Shown piece by piece: positions 25,160 through 33,432 of a stretch of DNA of 62,834 bases (positions are counted from its first letter, which is position 1; each line of letters begins with the position of its first letter). The position numbers and the translations under genes were made by a program. The DNA comes from Treponema sp. (GTDB lineage Bacteria > Spirochaetota > Spirochaetia > Treponematales > Breznakiellaceae), in NCBI GenBank assembly GCA_009780855.1, contig WQZG01000012.1, positions 1-62,834 on the forward strand, read 5' to 3'. The notes under the pieces were generated by a model, which was not told where the DNA came from, searched no databases, and was given only the letters and a program-made list of their open reading frames with translations.

Positions 25160-26866
25160 ATGCCTGACAGCCTTTCATCCATACCAATAAAACTTAACCA
25201 GCTCCTTGACCGGCGCCGCAAAATTTTCCTTATAATTTTGTTTTTCATGGCTGTCCTGCTTTCTATGGTTGAAACCGCAGGTGTGTCGGTGGTAATGCCT
25301 TTTATCAACGCGGCTTCCAATCCCCAGGTAATTCAGACAGGTTATTATCTGTTTTTTTATAACCTGTTCGGGTTCAGCGATGCAGCGTCATTCATTATAA
25401 TTTTTGGAATTGTAATTATCGTCTTTTATTTTTTCCGGACTGTTTATAATATTTTTTATACTTATGTACTTAACAAATTCTCGTTGGGGACATACCGTTA
25501 CTTTGCCGCGAAACTTTTCAAGACCTACCTGGAAATTCCTTACAAGGTTTATGTCCAAAAAAACCCGTCTGTAATGTCGCAGATGGTGGGGACAGAAGCG
25601 ACCAACCTGAGCAATCTGCTGAATAATTTTTTACAGGTATTTACAGAGGCGTTTACGGTCCTGCTGCTTTACATATTTATGCTGCTTGTTAACTGGCAGA
25701 TAACTATCGTGCTGACAGGAATTCTTCTTGCTATTGTGTTTTTGGTTTTTAATACTCTGATAAAAACCAGCAAAAGACTGGGGACCAAAAGATTCGACGC
25801 GAATGTCAAATTAAGCAAAACAATCTGGGCCACACTCAACAATTTTAAATTTATCAAGCTCAAAGGCAACCAGGATGAACTATATAATACTTTTACCGAC
25901 TCCACTTCCAAAATTACCCGCACAGCAGTAATCTCTTCGACTCTCGGCAGTGTTCCCAAAAACATTCTGGAGAACATGGGATTCTCCCTGCTTATCGCCG
26001 CTGTCTGTTATATACTCTGGCGCTACAAATCTGCGGACATGGTAATTCCGATTATATCCATGTACGCGCTGGCACTGTACCGTATGCTTCCCGCCGTAAA
26101 CAGGATCCTGGGATACCTTAATGCAATTGCGTACCAGCAAAGTTCGCTTAACAGGATTTACGATGAATTAAAACTGGAGCCGGATCAGGAAGGCGCTGTC
26201 TCAATAGATTTTAAAAATTCCATACGTGCCCATAATCTTTCATTCAGGTACATGGAAGGCGGCAATATAATAAAGAACGTTTCGTTTGAAATAAAATATG
26301 GCGAAAAAGTAGCGGTTACAGGTGAAAGCGGCAGCGGCAAGACCACACTCATAGACGTTATAATCGGTATACACAAACCGCAGCAGGGCGAAATCTACAT
26401 TGACGATGTGTTAATTAACGATTCCAATATCCGGTCCTGGCGCAGCCGCATAGGTTATATTCCGCAGGAAATTTTTTTGTTTGACGGCACTGTCGCAGAA
26501 AACGTAGCCTTTGGATCAAAACAGGATGACGTTAAAATAACCGCGGTTTTGCAAAAAGCCAAGATCTTCGATTTTTTAAGAACCAAAGACGGCATCCAGA
26601 CTCTTGTCGGCGACAGGGGTATACAGCTTTCCGGCGGCCAGAAACAGCGTATAGGAATAGCGCGGGCCCTTTACAGCGACCCCGAGGTGCTCGTGCTTGA
26701 TGAAGCGACATCGTCTCTTGACGATGCTACAGAAGCCGACATAATGAACGAGATCTACGATGTAAGCGGAAACAAGACGCTGATCGTAATAGCGCACAGG
26801 CTTAGCACAGTCGAGCGCTGTGACAGGCGTATACGCATCGAAGACGGCTCGTTAAAGACGCAATAA
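25160..26866 (+). CDS. ABC exporter, fused membrane and ATPase domains
   Basis: 568 aa half-transporter. Six membrane helices fill about residues 20-310; the nucleotide-binding domain follows with Walker A GESGSGKTT, Q-loop IPQEIFLF, signature LSGGQKQR and Walker B VLVLDEATSSLD. It resembles MsbA/PglK-type lipid or lipid-linked oligosaccharide flippases, and a glycan locus without a recognisable Wzx suggests it could flip the lipid-linked glycan (inference). It overlaps the next gene by one base (TAATG). Confidence 0.85.
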   Translation: MPDSLSSIPIKLNQLLDRRRKIFLIILFFMAVLLSMVETAGVSVVMPFINAASNPQVIQTGYYLFFYNLFGFSDAASFIIIFGIVIIVFYFFRTVYNIFYTYVLNKFSLGTYRYFAAKLFKTYLEIPYKVYVQKNPSVMSQMVGTEATNLSNLLNNFLQVFTEAFTVLLLYIFMLLVNWQITIVLTGILLAIVFLVFNTLIKTSKRLGTKRFDANVKLSKTIWATLNNFKFIKLKGNQDELYNTFTDSTSKITRTAVISSTLGSVPKNILENMGFSLLIAAVCYILWRYKSADMVIPIISMYALALYRMLPAVNRILGYLNAIAYQQSSLNRIYDELKLEPDQEGAVSIDFKNSIRAHNLSFRYMEGGNIIKNVSFEIKYGEKVAVTGESGSGKTTLIDVIIGIHKPQQGEIYIDDVLINDSNIRSWRSRIGYIPQEIFLFDGTVAENVAFGSKQDDVKITAVLQKAKIFDFLRTKDGIQTLVGDRGIQLSGGQKQRIGIARALYSDPEVLVLDEATSSLDDATEADIMNEIYDVSGNKTLIVIAHRLSTVERCDRRIRIEDGSLKTQ

Positions 26867-28449
26867 TGACAGAATCGCAAAAACGCCCTGTTCGATTTTT
26901 TAACACAACCGGCCCCTGCAATCCATGGGACCATTACATGCTGCCGCCAAACGAACGCCTTGTCGGCGCGCAGCTGGACAGGTACATACGCGACAAACTC
27001 TACTGGGTGCTGCATGCGCCGCGCCAAACCGGCAAGACAACTTTTTTACAAAGCTGGGCAAGGGAAATCAACGCCTCAAACGCTGCGGTCGCCTGTTATG
27101 TTACAATCGAACGCTGCCAAAGATTGCCGGAGCCGGAACGCTGCATGCCCGAGTTGTGTAACGCAATACAGGAACACGCCAGATGGTCCGGGTTTGTTGT
27201 TCCGCAATACAGAACCACAGCGCCAAACAGCATGGTAAGCGAAATCCTTGCTGATTTTGCGGCGCGCGTTTTGCCAAAACCGCTGGTAATTTTATTTGAT
27301 GAAACAGATGCACTGGAAGGCGATTCCATGATCAGCTTTTTGAGGCAAATGCGCGGCGGTTTTATGGAGCGCGGCGCCGGGAAATTTCCTGTATCCATTG
27401 CCCTGGTTGGAATGAGGGACCTCAAGGATTACATTACAGCGGCAAAAGGCGGTATACCGCCCAGTCCGCTTTCACCTTTCAATGTAAAATCGGATTCGGT
27501 TTTTTTACGGGATTTTAAAAAAGACGATATCAGTGAACTCTTTAAACAGCGCACGGTAGAAACCGGGCAGCAGATAACCGGCGGGGCCCTTGAATATGTA
27601 TGGGATCAAACCCGCGGCCAGCCATGGATTATCAATTCACTGTTTAAACGCGCTACCATGAGAGTGATTAACGAAGACAACTACGAAACTATAACCATTG
27701 ATCATATCAAAGCCGCAAAGGATCAAATGGTAACCGCGCGGGAGACCCATCTGGATTCACTTGGAATCCGGCTGCAGGATCGTAAAGTCAGACGGATAAT
27801 CGAACTTATATTAACAGGCGGTTTTGATCCGGAAATGGGACGGACAAACCCGGATGTCGAATATGTAATCGATTTGGGACTTATCAAGTGGAATACCCAG
27901 ACCGGCTTTACCATATCAAATCCTATTTATGAAGAAATACTTACAAGGTACCTAAACTCCGGTTACCACGACAACCTGCCTCCGCCTTCAACATGGCAAT
28001 GGCAAAAACCTGATGGTTCTCTGGATTTGGATTCACTTTTAAAAGAGTTTCAGAGTTTTTGGAGACAGAACTCAGAAATTTGGGAACAAAAATCCGATTA
28101 CACAGAGGCGTTCCCTCATCTGTTATTGATGGCTTTTTTGCAGCGCATACTCAATGGCGGCGGCGCGATCAGCCGTGAGGCGGCCGCGGGACGGGGCCGC
28201 ATGGATTTACTGCTGGAATATAAAGGTTCCAAATACATTATAGAAATAAAATTAATCCATTCCAATGAAAACCCCGATACTGTTAAAGCTGAAGGTCTTA
28301 AGCAAATCAAAATGTACCGGGACAAAATAGACACAGCCGCTCCCGCTTATCTGATGATTTTTGATCGCCGCGCCAGTGCTGCTAAATCTCCCTGGGATGA
28401 AAGGCTTTTTTGGTATACCGCGGACAGGATAACTGTAATAGGCGGATAG
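26866..28449 (+). CDS. AAA-like ATPase fused to a PD-(D/E)XK nuclease-like domain
   Basis: 527 aa. Walker A APRQTGKTTF (about 49-58) and Walker B LVILFDETD belong to the AAA families found in STAND-like and AAA_35-type proteins. A C-terminal domain (about 410-527) shows GRGRMDLLLEYKGSKYIIEI, the D...(E)xK core of PD-(D/E)XK nucleases. Such fusions are abundant in anaerobes, often in many copies, with unproven roles; defence or mobile-element links have been proposed. It is one-base coupled to the ABC exporter gene upstream. Confidence 0.82.
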   Translation: MTESQKRPVRFFNTTGPCNPWDHYMLPPNERLVGAQLDRYIRDKLYWVLHAPRQTGKTTFLQSWAREINASNAAVACYVTIERCQRLPEPERCMPELCNAIQEHARWSGFVVPQYRTTAPNSMVSEILADFAARVLPKPLVILFDETDALEGDSMISFLRQMRGGFMERGAGKFPVSIALVGMRDLKDYITAAKGGIPPSPLSPFNVKSDSVFLRDFKKDDISELFKQRTVETGQQITGGALEYVWDQTRGQPWIINSLFKRATMRVINEDNYETITIDHIKAAKDQMVTARETHLDSLGIRLQDRKVRRIIELILTGGFDPEMGRTNPDVEYVIDLGLIKWNTQTGFTISNPIYEEILTRYLNSGYHDNLPPPSTWQWQKPDGSLDLDSLLKEFQSFWRQNSEIWEQKSDYTEAFPHLLLMAFLQRILNGGGAISREAAAGRGRMDLLLEYKGSKYIIEIKLIHSNENPDTVKAEGLKQIKMYRDKIDTAAPAYLMIFDRRASAAKSPWDERLFWYTADRITVIGG

Positions 28450-28454
28450 CTGCC

Positions 28455-28485
28455 GTATATATTCCATTGCCAATGGAATATATAC
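28455..28485. promoter_or_regulatory. Perfect 31-base palindrome over a promoter -35 box
   Basis: Arm GTATATATTCCATTG (28455-28469), one central C, and its exact reverse complement (28471-28485). No T-tract follows, so it is not a typical terminator. It covers the -35 hexamer TTGCCA (28467-28472) of the promoter for the next gene and looks like an operator. Confidence 0.85.
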
Positions 28486-28496
28486 TTCATTAGTAT
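28467..28496 (+). promoter_or_regulatory. Promoter of the DUF4143 ATPase gene
   Basis: -35 TTGCCA (28467-28472), 18 bases, -10 TAGTAT (28491-28496), ten bases before the ATG at 28507. The predicted leader is only about 3-4 bases. The -35 box is at the centre of a perfect palindrome. Confidence 0.55.
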
Positions 28497-28506
28497 TGAA
28501 ATATAT

Positions 28507-29745
28507 ATGAAACTATTAGATCTGCGCATTATTAACCAGAAGCAGAGAGAAGCATTGGACGCGCAGGAACCTGGATTACCGCGGGCCATATTACCGGACT
28601 TACCGGATATTAAAAGCCACGCTTTGGTAATCAGCGGTATAAGGCGCTGCGGAAAAAGTACATTATTGCGGCAATTTGCAAACAGGCTAAATAAACAATA
28701 CTTCTATTTCAATTTTGATGATATAAGGCTGACGGAATTTCAACAAACAGATTATGGTTTACTTGATACATTGATTGAAGAATCAAATGCGGCAATTCTT
28801 TTTTTTGACGAAATTCAGTCAGCAAAACAATGGGAATTGTACATAAGGCAGAAATTGGACGAGAGATATCAGATTATGATTACCGGTTCAAATGCTTCCC
28901 TTTTAAGCAGGGAGTTGGGGACAATGCTTACCGGCCGTCAGATTACCAGGGAACTGTTTCCGTTTTCATATTCTGAATTTTGCGCGTATAAAGATGTTAC
29001 AGCGGGGCCGGAAAGTCTTAAAAATTATCTTAATAAAGGCGGTTTCCCGGAATATATAAAAAACGAAAATGATGAAATCCTGATCCAGCTGCAATCTGAT
29101 ATTTTATACCGCAATATTGCCGTAAGATATGGAATCAGGGATGTTTTGTCACTAAGACAATTATATTTATATCTGGTTACCAACCATTCGCAGCAGATTT
29201 CACCCGGCAAATTAAATCAAACAGCAGGTGTAAAGTCACCTACTACAGTACTGGAATATTTATCATATTTTGAAGAAGCATATTTTTTGAATTTTTTACA
29301 TTGTTTTGCATGGTCGGCCAAAGCCAGAAGTCTTGCGCCAAAAAAAGTATACATAACAGATCCCGGTTTTATAAAAACAAGCTCCGTACCATCCGGCGAA
29401 AACAGAGGCGCTTTACTGGAGAATTTTGTTTATAACAGTATAATAACAGAACTCGCCTCAAATATAAAAAGTCTGGAAAAAGATGTTTTTTATTTTACAG
29501 GTAAAAGCGGTCATGAATGTGATTTTATTGTATCTCCGTTTACCAATAAACCTGCAAAACCTTTATGCATTCAGGTATGTTACGAATTAACCGCGGAGAA
29601 CCAGGATCGTGAAATATCCGGATTGCTGGAAGCAATGGATTTTTTTAAACAAGACAGCGGAACAATTGTTACATTTAACAGCGAAGATTTAATAAACATC
29701 CAGGGAAAAACAATCAACGTAATTCCCGCGTGGAAACTGAGTTAA
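28507..29745 (+). CDS. AAA_14 / DUF4143-type ATPase
   Basis: 412 aa. Walker A GIRRCGKSTLLRQ (about 44-56), Walker B AILFFDEIQ, sensor-like MITGSNASLLSRE, then a winged-helix and a DUF4143 C-terminal domain (HECDFIV, about 330-335, in the nuclease-like part). These ATPases occur as multicopy accessory genes in many gut anaerobes and have no settled function. A perfect palindrome and a promoter directly upstream suggest separate, possibly autoregulated expression within the long same-strand run. The next gene starts 3 bases downstream. Confidence 0.88.
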   Translation: MKLLDLRIINQKQREALDAQEPGLPRAILPDLPDIKSHALVISGIRRCGKSTLLRQFANRLNKQYFYFNFDDIRLTEFQQTDYGLLDTLIEESNAAILFFDEIQSAKQWELYIRQKLDERYQIMITGSNASLLSRELGTMLTGRQITRELFPFSYSEFCAYKDVTAGPESLKNYLNKGGFPEYIKNENDEILIQLQSDILYRNIAVRYGIRDVLSLRQLYLYLVTNHSQQISPGKLNQTAGVKSPTTVLEYLSYFEEAYFLNFLHCFAWSAKARSLAPKKVYITDPGFIKTSSVPSGENRGALLENFVYNSIITELASNIKSLEKDVFYFTGKSGHECDFIVSPFTNKPAKPLCIQVCYELTAENQDREISGLLEAMDFFKQDSGTIVTFNSEDLINIQGKTINVIPAWKLS

Positions 29746-29748
29746 TAT

Positions 29749-30885
29749 ATGCCAAAAGTATTTGTATCAGGCTGTTTTGACATGCTGCACAGCGGCCATG
29801 TCGCGTTTTTTGAGGAAGCCGCCAAACTGGGTGATTTGTATGTTGGACTCGGCTCTGACAATACAGTAATGAACTTAAAAGGCCGCAGTACGATAAACAA
29901 GGAACAGGAACGCCTTTATATGGTAAAATCTTTAAAAGCTGTAAAAGACGCTTTTATAAATACCGGCGGCGGATATCTTGATTTTGAAAATGAGGTAATA
30001 AGTTTAAAACCGGAAATTTTTTTTGTAAACGAAGACGGGGCGAGCCCAGACAAAGAAAAATTTTGCCGCGAGCACGGCATAGAATATATTGTTAGCAAAC
30101 GTATACCACACGGTCAGCTCCCTGCCCGTTCCACTACCGCCCTTAGGCAGGAATGCAGAATACCGTACCGTATTGACCTGGCAGGCGGCTGGCTGGATCA
30201 GCCATTTGTATCCAAGTACGCAGCCGGTCCTGTAATAACCATCTGCATTGAGCCATCCTATGAATTTAACGACCGCAGCGGTATGGCCACAAGCTCACGT
30301 AAAAAAGCAATTGAACTCTGGAATATTGATATACCCGCCGGAGAAAGAGAAGTGCTTGCCAAAGCTCTTTTTTGTTTTGACAATCCGCCGGGAACAAAAA
30401 CTATCAGCGGCTCACAGGACGCATTGGGCATAGTTATGCCCGGACTCAACCGCCTGGATTACGATAACGATTACTGGCCGCAAAAAATAACGTCTGTTCT
30501 TGATAAAGATATAATAGCCTGGATAGAAAATCATATTTACCTTATACCGTTATCTCCCAGGAAAAATGAATTTAATGTACTTTCCGATACCAACATTGAT
30601 GAGACCGGAGCCAAAAAACTAAGTGACGCATCCAATGATGTCTGGAAAGCCCTATTGAATAAAGATTTAATTAAGTTTGGAAATTGCATTACAGCATCTT
30701 TTGAAGCTCAAATCAGAATGTTTCCGAATATGGCAGACAAAGAGATTTTTGAGATATTGGAACATTATAAAAAAGAAGCAATAGGATGGAAGTTATCCGG
30801 AGCAGGCGGCGGCGGTTATCTTATCCTGGTTGCCAGAGAACCTCAATTACGTAACGGGATGACAATAAAGGTTAGAAGTGAGTAA
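29749..30885 (+). CDS. Fusion: nucleotidyltransferase (HxGH type) + GHMP-fold sugar kinase
   Basis: 378 aa. The N-terminal part (about 1-135) is a cytidylyltransferase-like domain: GCFDMLHSGHVAFFEEA (HSGH, residues 14-17), VGLGSDNTVMNLKG and ARSTTAL. The C-terminal part (about 138-378) is a GHMP kinase relative: RIDLAGGWLDQP, SGSQDALGIVMPG, and SGAGGGGYLIL near the end; the usual GLGSSS loop reads GMATSS. It thus resembles HldE in logic, with a different kinase fold and reversed order, and could phosphorylate and then activate one sugar or polyol. The substrate is unknown; the locus suggests a heptose or other surface-glycan precursor. Confidence 0.8.
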   Translation: MPKVFVSGCFDMLHSGHVAFFEEAAKLGDLYVGLGSDNTVMNLKGRSTINKEQERLYMVKSLKAVKDAFINTGGGYLDFENEVISLKPEIFFVNEDGASPDKEKFCREHGIEYIVSKRIPHGQLPARSTTALRQECRIPYRIDLAGGWLDQPFVSKYAAGPVITICIEPSYEFNDRSGMATSSRKKAIELWNIDIPAGEREVLAKALFCFDNPPGTKTISGSQDALGIVMPGLNRLDYDNDYWPQKITSVLDKDIIAWIENHIYLIPLSPRKNEFNVLSDTNIDETGAKKLSDASNDVWKALLNKDLIKFGNCITASFEAQIRMFPNMADKEIFEILEHYKKEAIGWKLSGAGGGGYLILVAREPQLRNGMTIKVRSE

Positions 30886-31825
30886 TAAATTTCATAAAAT
30901 ATTAAAATTATTATATATTCTGCCTGGATTTATTTACTTTCTGAAAGAAAAAAAAGTAATTTTTTTAATTGACGGCGGTCTTGGCAGTCAAATGTGGCAG
31001 TATGCAATTGGTAAATCAATTGAGCAATCCTGCGGAATGAACGTTTATTTTAACATGGAATTTTATGAAAAAAGCGGCAAAGACCTTACAGGAAATAATA
31101 ATCGCAACTGGGAGCTTGATAAAATTTTCCCCAATATTAAAATAAACAAAGCCAATAAATATGAAATTATTTTTTATAAAGTATTTTTAAATCAAAAATT
31201 TGATAGAAAGAATGTTATCACCAAATATCATAGTGAAGTTTTAACAATGGCAAAACCCCGTTATCTCGGTCAATATTATGATAATTTTAAATATTTTAAT
31301 CAAACTGGTGATTTTTTACATTATTTATATTCTTTTGATAATAAATCATTTTCCACAGAAACTATTGAATTTAGTAATATTATTAAAAATACCATATGTC
31401 CTATCGCAATACATATAAGAAGAGGTGATTTCTTGGTAATCGGAGGCGATAAAGTTACTCCTTCGCAATATTTTTATAACTCTATTGAAAAAATGAAGTC
31501 TATTATTAATAATAAAAATAACTCTGAATTAACTTTTTTTATTTTTTCAAATGATATTGCATATTGCAAAGAATTGTTTAACAAACGCTGCGAAAAATTC
31601 ATATTTGTTGATATAAACACCAATGACAGCGGTGCGCAGGATATGTACTTAATGTCTCTCTGTCATCATTTTATTCTATCAGCAAGTTCTTTTGGATGGT
31701 GGGCTGCTTTTTTATCGAATAACAGTGAAAAAACGGTAATAGTTCCGCAAAAATGGCGGGCTGATGAATTACCGGAAGATCAGGGCAGAATGTATTTAGA
31801 TAATTGGATTTGTGAGTATAATTAA
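30878..31825 (+). CDS. GT11-family glycosyltransferase, alpha-1,2-fucosyltransferase-like
   Basis: 315 aa, GTG start overlapping the previous stop by 8 bases. GT11 motifs are present: GGLGSQMWQYAIGKSI (about residue 32), HIRRGDF (about 183), and the C-terminal ILSASSFGWWAAFL. Members transfer fucose from GDP-fucose in the known cases. No GDP-fucose synthesis genes (gmd, fcl) are in this window, so the donor must come from elsewhere or differ. The DNA becomes markedly AT-rich from here. Confidence 0.85.
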   Translation: MSNKFHKILKLLYILPGFIYFLKEKKVIFLIDGGLGSQMWQYAIGKSIEQSCGMNVYFNMEFYEKSGKDLTGNNNRNWELDKIFPNIKINKANKYEIIFYKVFLNQKFDRKNVITKYHSEVLTMAKPRYLGQYYDNFKYFNQTGDFLHYLYSFDNKSFSTETIEFSNIIKNTICPIAIHIRRGDFLVIGGDKVTPSQYFYNSIEKMKSIINNKNNSELTFFIFSNDIAYCKELFNKRCEKFIFVDINTNDSGAQDMYLMSLCHHFILSASSFGWWAAFLSNNSEKTVIVPQKWRADELPEDQGRMYLDNWICEYN

Positions 31826-31839
31826 AATAAGAAAATTTA

Positions 31840-32538
31840 ATGAACGGTGTAATTATTTTAGCAGGCGGCATAAGTGAAAGATTATCAGAGATAGGTATAC
31901 CTAAACAATATTATCCTGTTGAAAAACCAATTATTTTATATTCCTTATTATGTTTTCAAAAATCTAATGAAATTTCAAAAATTATTATTGTTGCGGATTC
32001 TAAATGGCAGCCAAAATTAACGGAATTAATTTATAAAAATAATATTAGTAAATTTATTAAATTTGCATCACCTGGCAGGACTCGGCAACTTTCAATTTAT
32101 AATGGTTTAAAAGGATATAAAAATTTATTAAGTTACGATGATTACATCATCATTCATGATGGAGTCAGGCCTTTCGTAACTGAAAGTGATATAGAAAATG
32201 TAATTATTTCAAGTAATGGTTTTGATGGTTCTACCCCGGTAATCAGTTTAACTGATACTGTATATCAAAGTGCAGATGGTATACTTATTAATAAGTTATT
32301 AAAGAGAAATGAATTATATGCAGGACAAACACCAGAATGTTATATATTTGGTAAATATTTATTTATTCATGAATCATTAACCGATGATTTAATATGCAAT
32401 TATAATGGCAGCAGTGAAATTGCATTTAATAATCAAATGAAAATAAAATTATGTAAAGGAAATATTAATAATATAAAGATTACCACAATGAGTGATCTTG
32501 AATATTTTATATTTAAAATTAATAAAGATGAGTTATAA
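31840..32538 (+). CDS. IspD/TarI-family cytidylyltransferase
   Basis: 232 aa. ILAGGISERL and PKQYY form the CTP-binding start, HDGVRPFV the central motif, and AGQTPECY the C-terminal signature of enzymes that make CDP-methylerythritol (IspD) or CDP-ribitol (TarI). The variant DGVRPF and the adjacent licD gene favour the TarI-type, glycan-decorating role over isoprenoid synthesis (inference). No TarJ-like reductase is visible. The DNA is AT-rich and lacks a Shine-Dalgarno sequence. Confidence 0.82.
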   Translation: MNGVIILAGGISERLSEIGIPKQYYPVEKPIILYSLLCFQKSNEISKIIIVADSKWQPKLTELIYKNNISKFIKFASPGRTRQLSIYNGLKGYKNLLSYDDYIIIHDGVRPFVTESDIENVIISSNGFDGSTPVISLTDTVYQSADGILINKLLKRNELYAGQTPECYIFGKYLFIHESLTDDLICNYNGSSEIAFNNQMKIKLCKGNINNIKITTMSDLEYFIFKINKDEL

Positions 32539-32592
32539 ATTTTTCTATTTGATTGATCATTATTGCAGATTCTAAGTATAAAAAAAATTTAT

Positions 32593-33417
32593 ATGAATGA
32601 GAAAATTTTAGCAAAACTCCATCATGTAATGATCGAAATATTAAATGAATTTGTTAATATTTGCACAAGTTATAACTTAAAATATTTTTTAACTGCTGGT
32701 TCATTATTAGGAGCAATAAGACATAGTGGATTTATTCCATGGGATGATGACATGGATATAGCGATGCCAAGAAATGATTATGAAAAATTTTTGGATGTTT
32801 ATGCCAATCTTAAAGAATCAAATTATTATTTATTATCAAATAGAAATTCAAAAGAAAATATTTTCCATTATTATACATATGCAAAATTTTGTAAAAAAAA
32901 TACAATTTTTGCTGAAGATATACAGGATCCAAAATTTTATTCTGGAATATTTATTGATATATGGCCATATGATAAAACTATAAAAATATTTACTCCTATT
33001 CAAACGATTTTTGGAAAATTTTTTTGGAAATTATTTCGTGTTAAATCTAAAATAGATACTCCTAAAAATATAATATTATATTATGTTATTATTTTCTTTT
33101 CAATTTTTTTTACTATTGATCAATGTTCAATAATATCAAAGAAAATATTTCAATTTTTTAATAAATATGAAGTAAAATCGATTTCTTTTTTTAGTGGGAT
33201 CAAAGGTTATAAAAAAGAAACACATTCATTATCTACAATTTTTCCATTAAAAAAACAATTTTTTGAAGGAAATTTATATAATATTCCTTGCGACTTTAAT
33301 AAATTTTTAACTCAATTTTATGGAAACTATATGAAATTACCACCTATAGATAAAAGAGTTAATCACAATCCAAGTTATATTATTTTTGATACCAATAAAA
33401 ATTCAAGTATTAATTAA
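32593..33417 (+). CDS. LicD-family phosphotransferase
   Basis: About 274 aa, starting MNEKILAKLHHVMIEIL at 32593 (a TTG start at 32563 is possible). It has the LicD/fukutin core: GSLLGAIRHSGFIPWDDDMD and AMPRNDYEKF (about 45-75). Family members transfer phosphocholine or other phospho-polyols from CDP donors to glycans; FKRP and fukutin use CDP-ribitol made by an IspD-like enzyme, as could be the case with the gene immediately upstream. A hydrophobic segment (about 155-180) suggests membrane association. It is extremely AT-rich. Confidence 0.85.
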   Translation: MNEKILAKLHHVMIEILNEFVNICTSYNLKYFLTAGSLLGAIRHSGFIPWDDDMDIAMPRNDYEKFLDVYANLKESNYYLLSNRNSKENIFHYYTYAKFCKKNTIFAEDIQDPKFYSGIFIDIWPYDKTIKIFTPIQTIFGKFFWKLFRVKSKIDTPKNIILYYVIIFFSIFFTIDQCSIISKKIFQFFNKYEVKSISFFSGIKGYKKETHSLSTIFPLKKQFFEGNLYNIPCDFNKFLTQFYGNYMKLPPIDKRVNHNPSYIIFDTNKNSSIN

Positions 33418-33432
33418 ATCTTATTTTAAAAA

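Noticed and set aside
28455..28485. Palindrome as an intrinsic terminator
   Set aside because: No T-tract on either side, AT-rich stem, and overlap with a plausible promoter; operator is the better reading.
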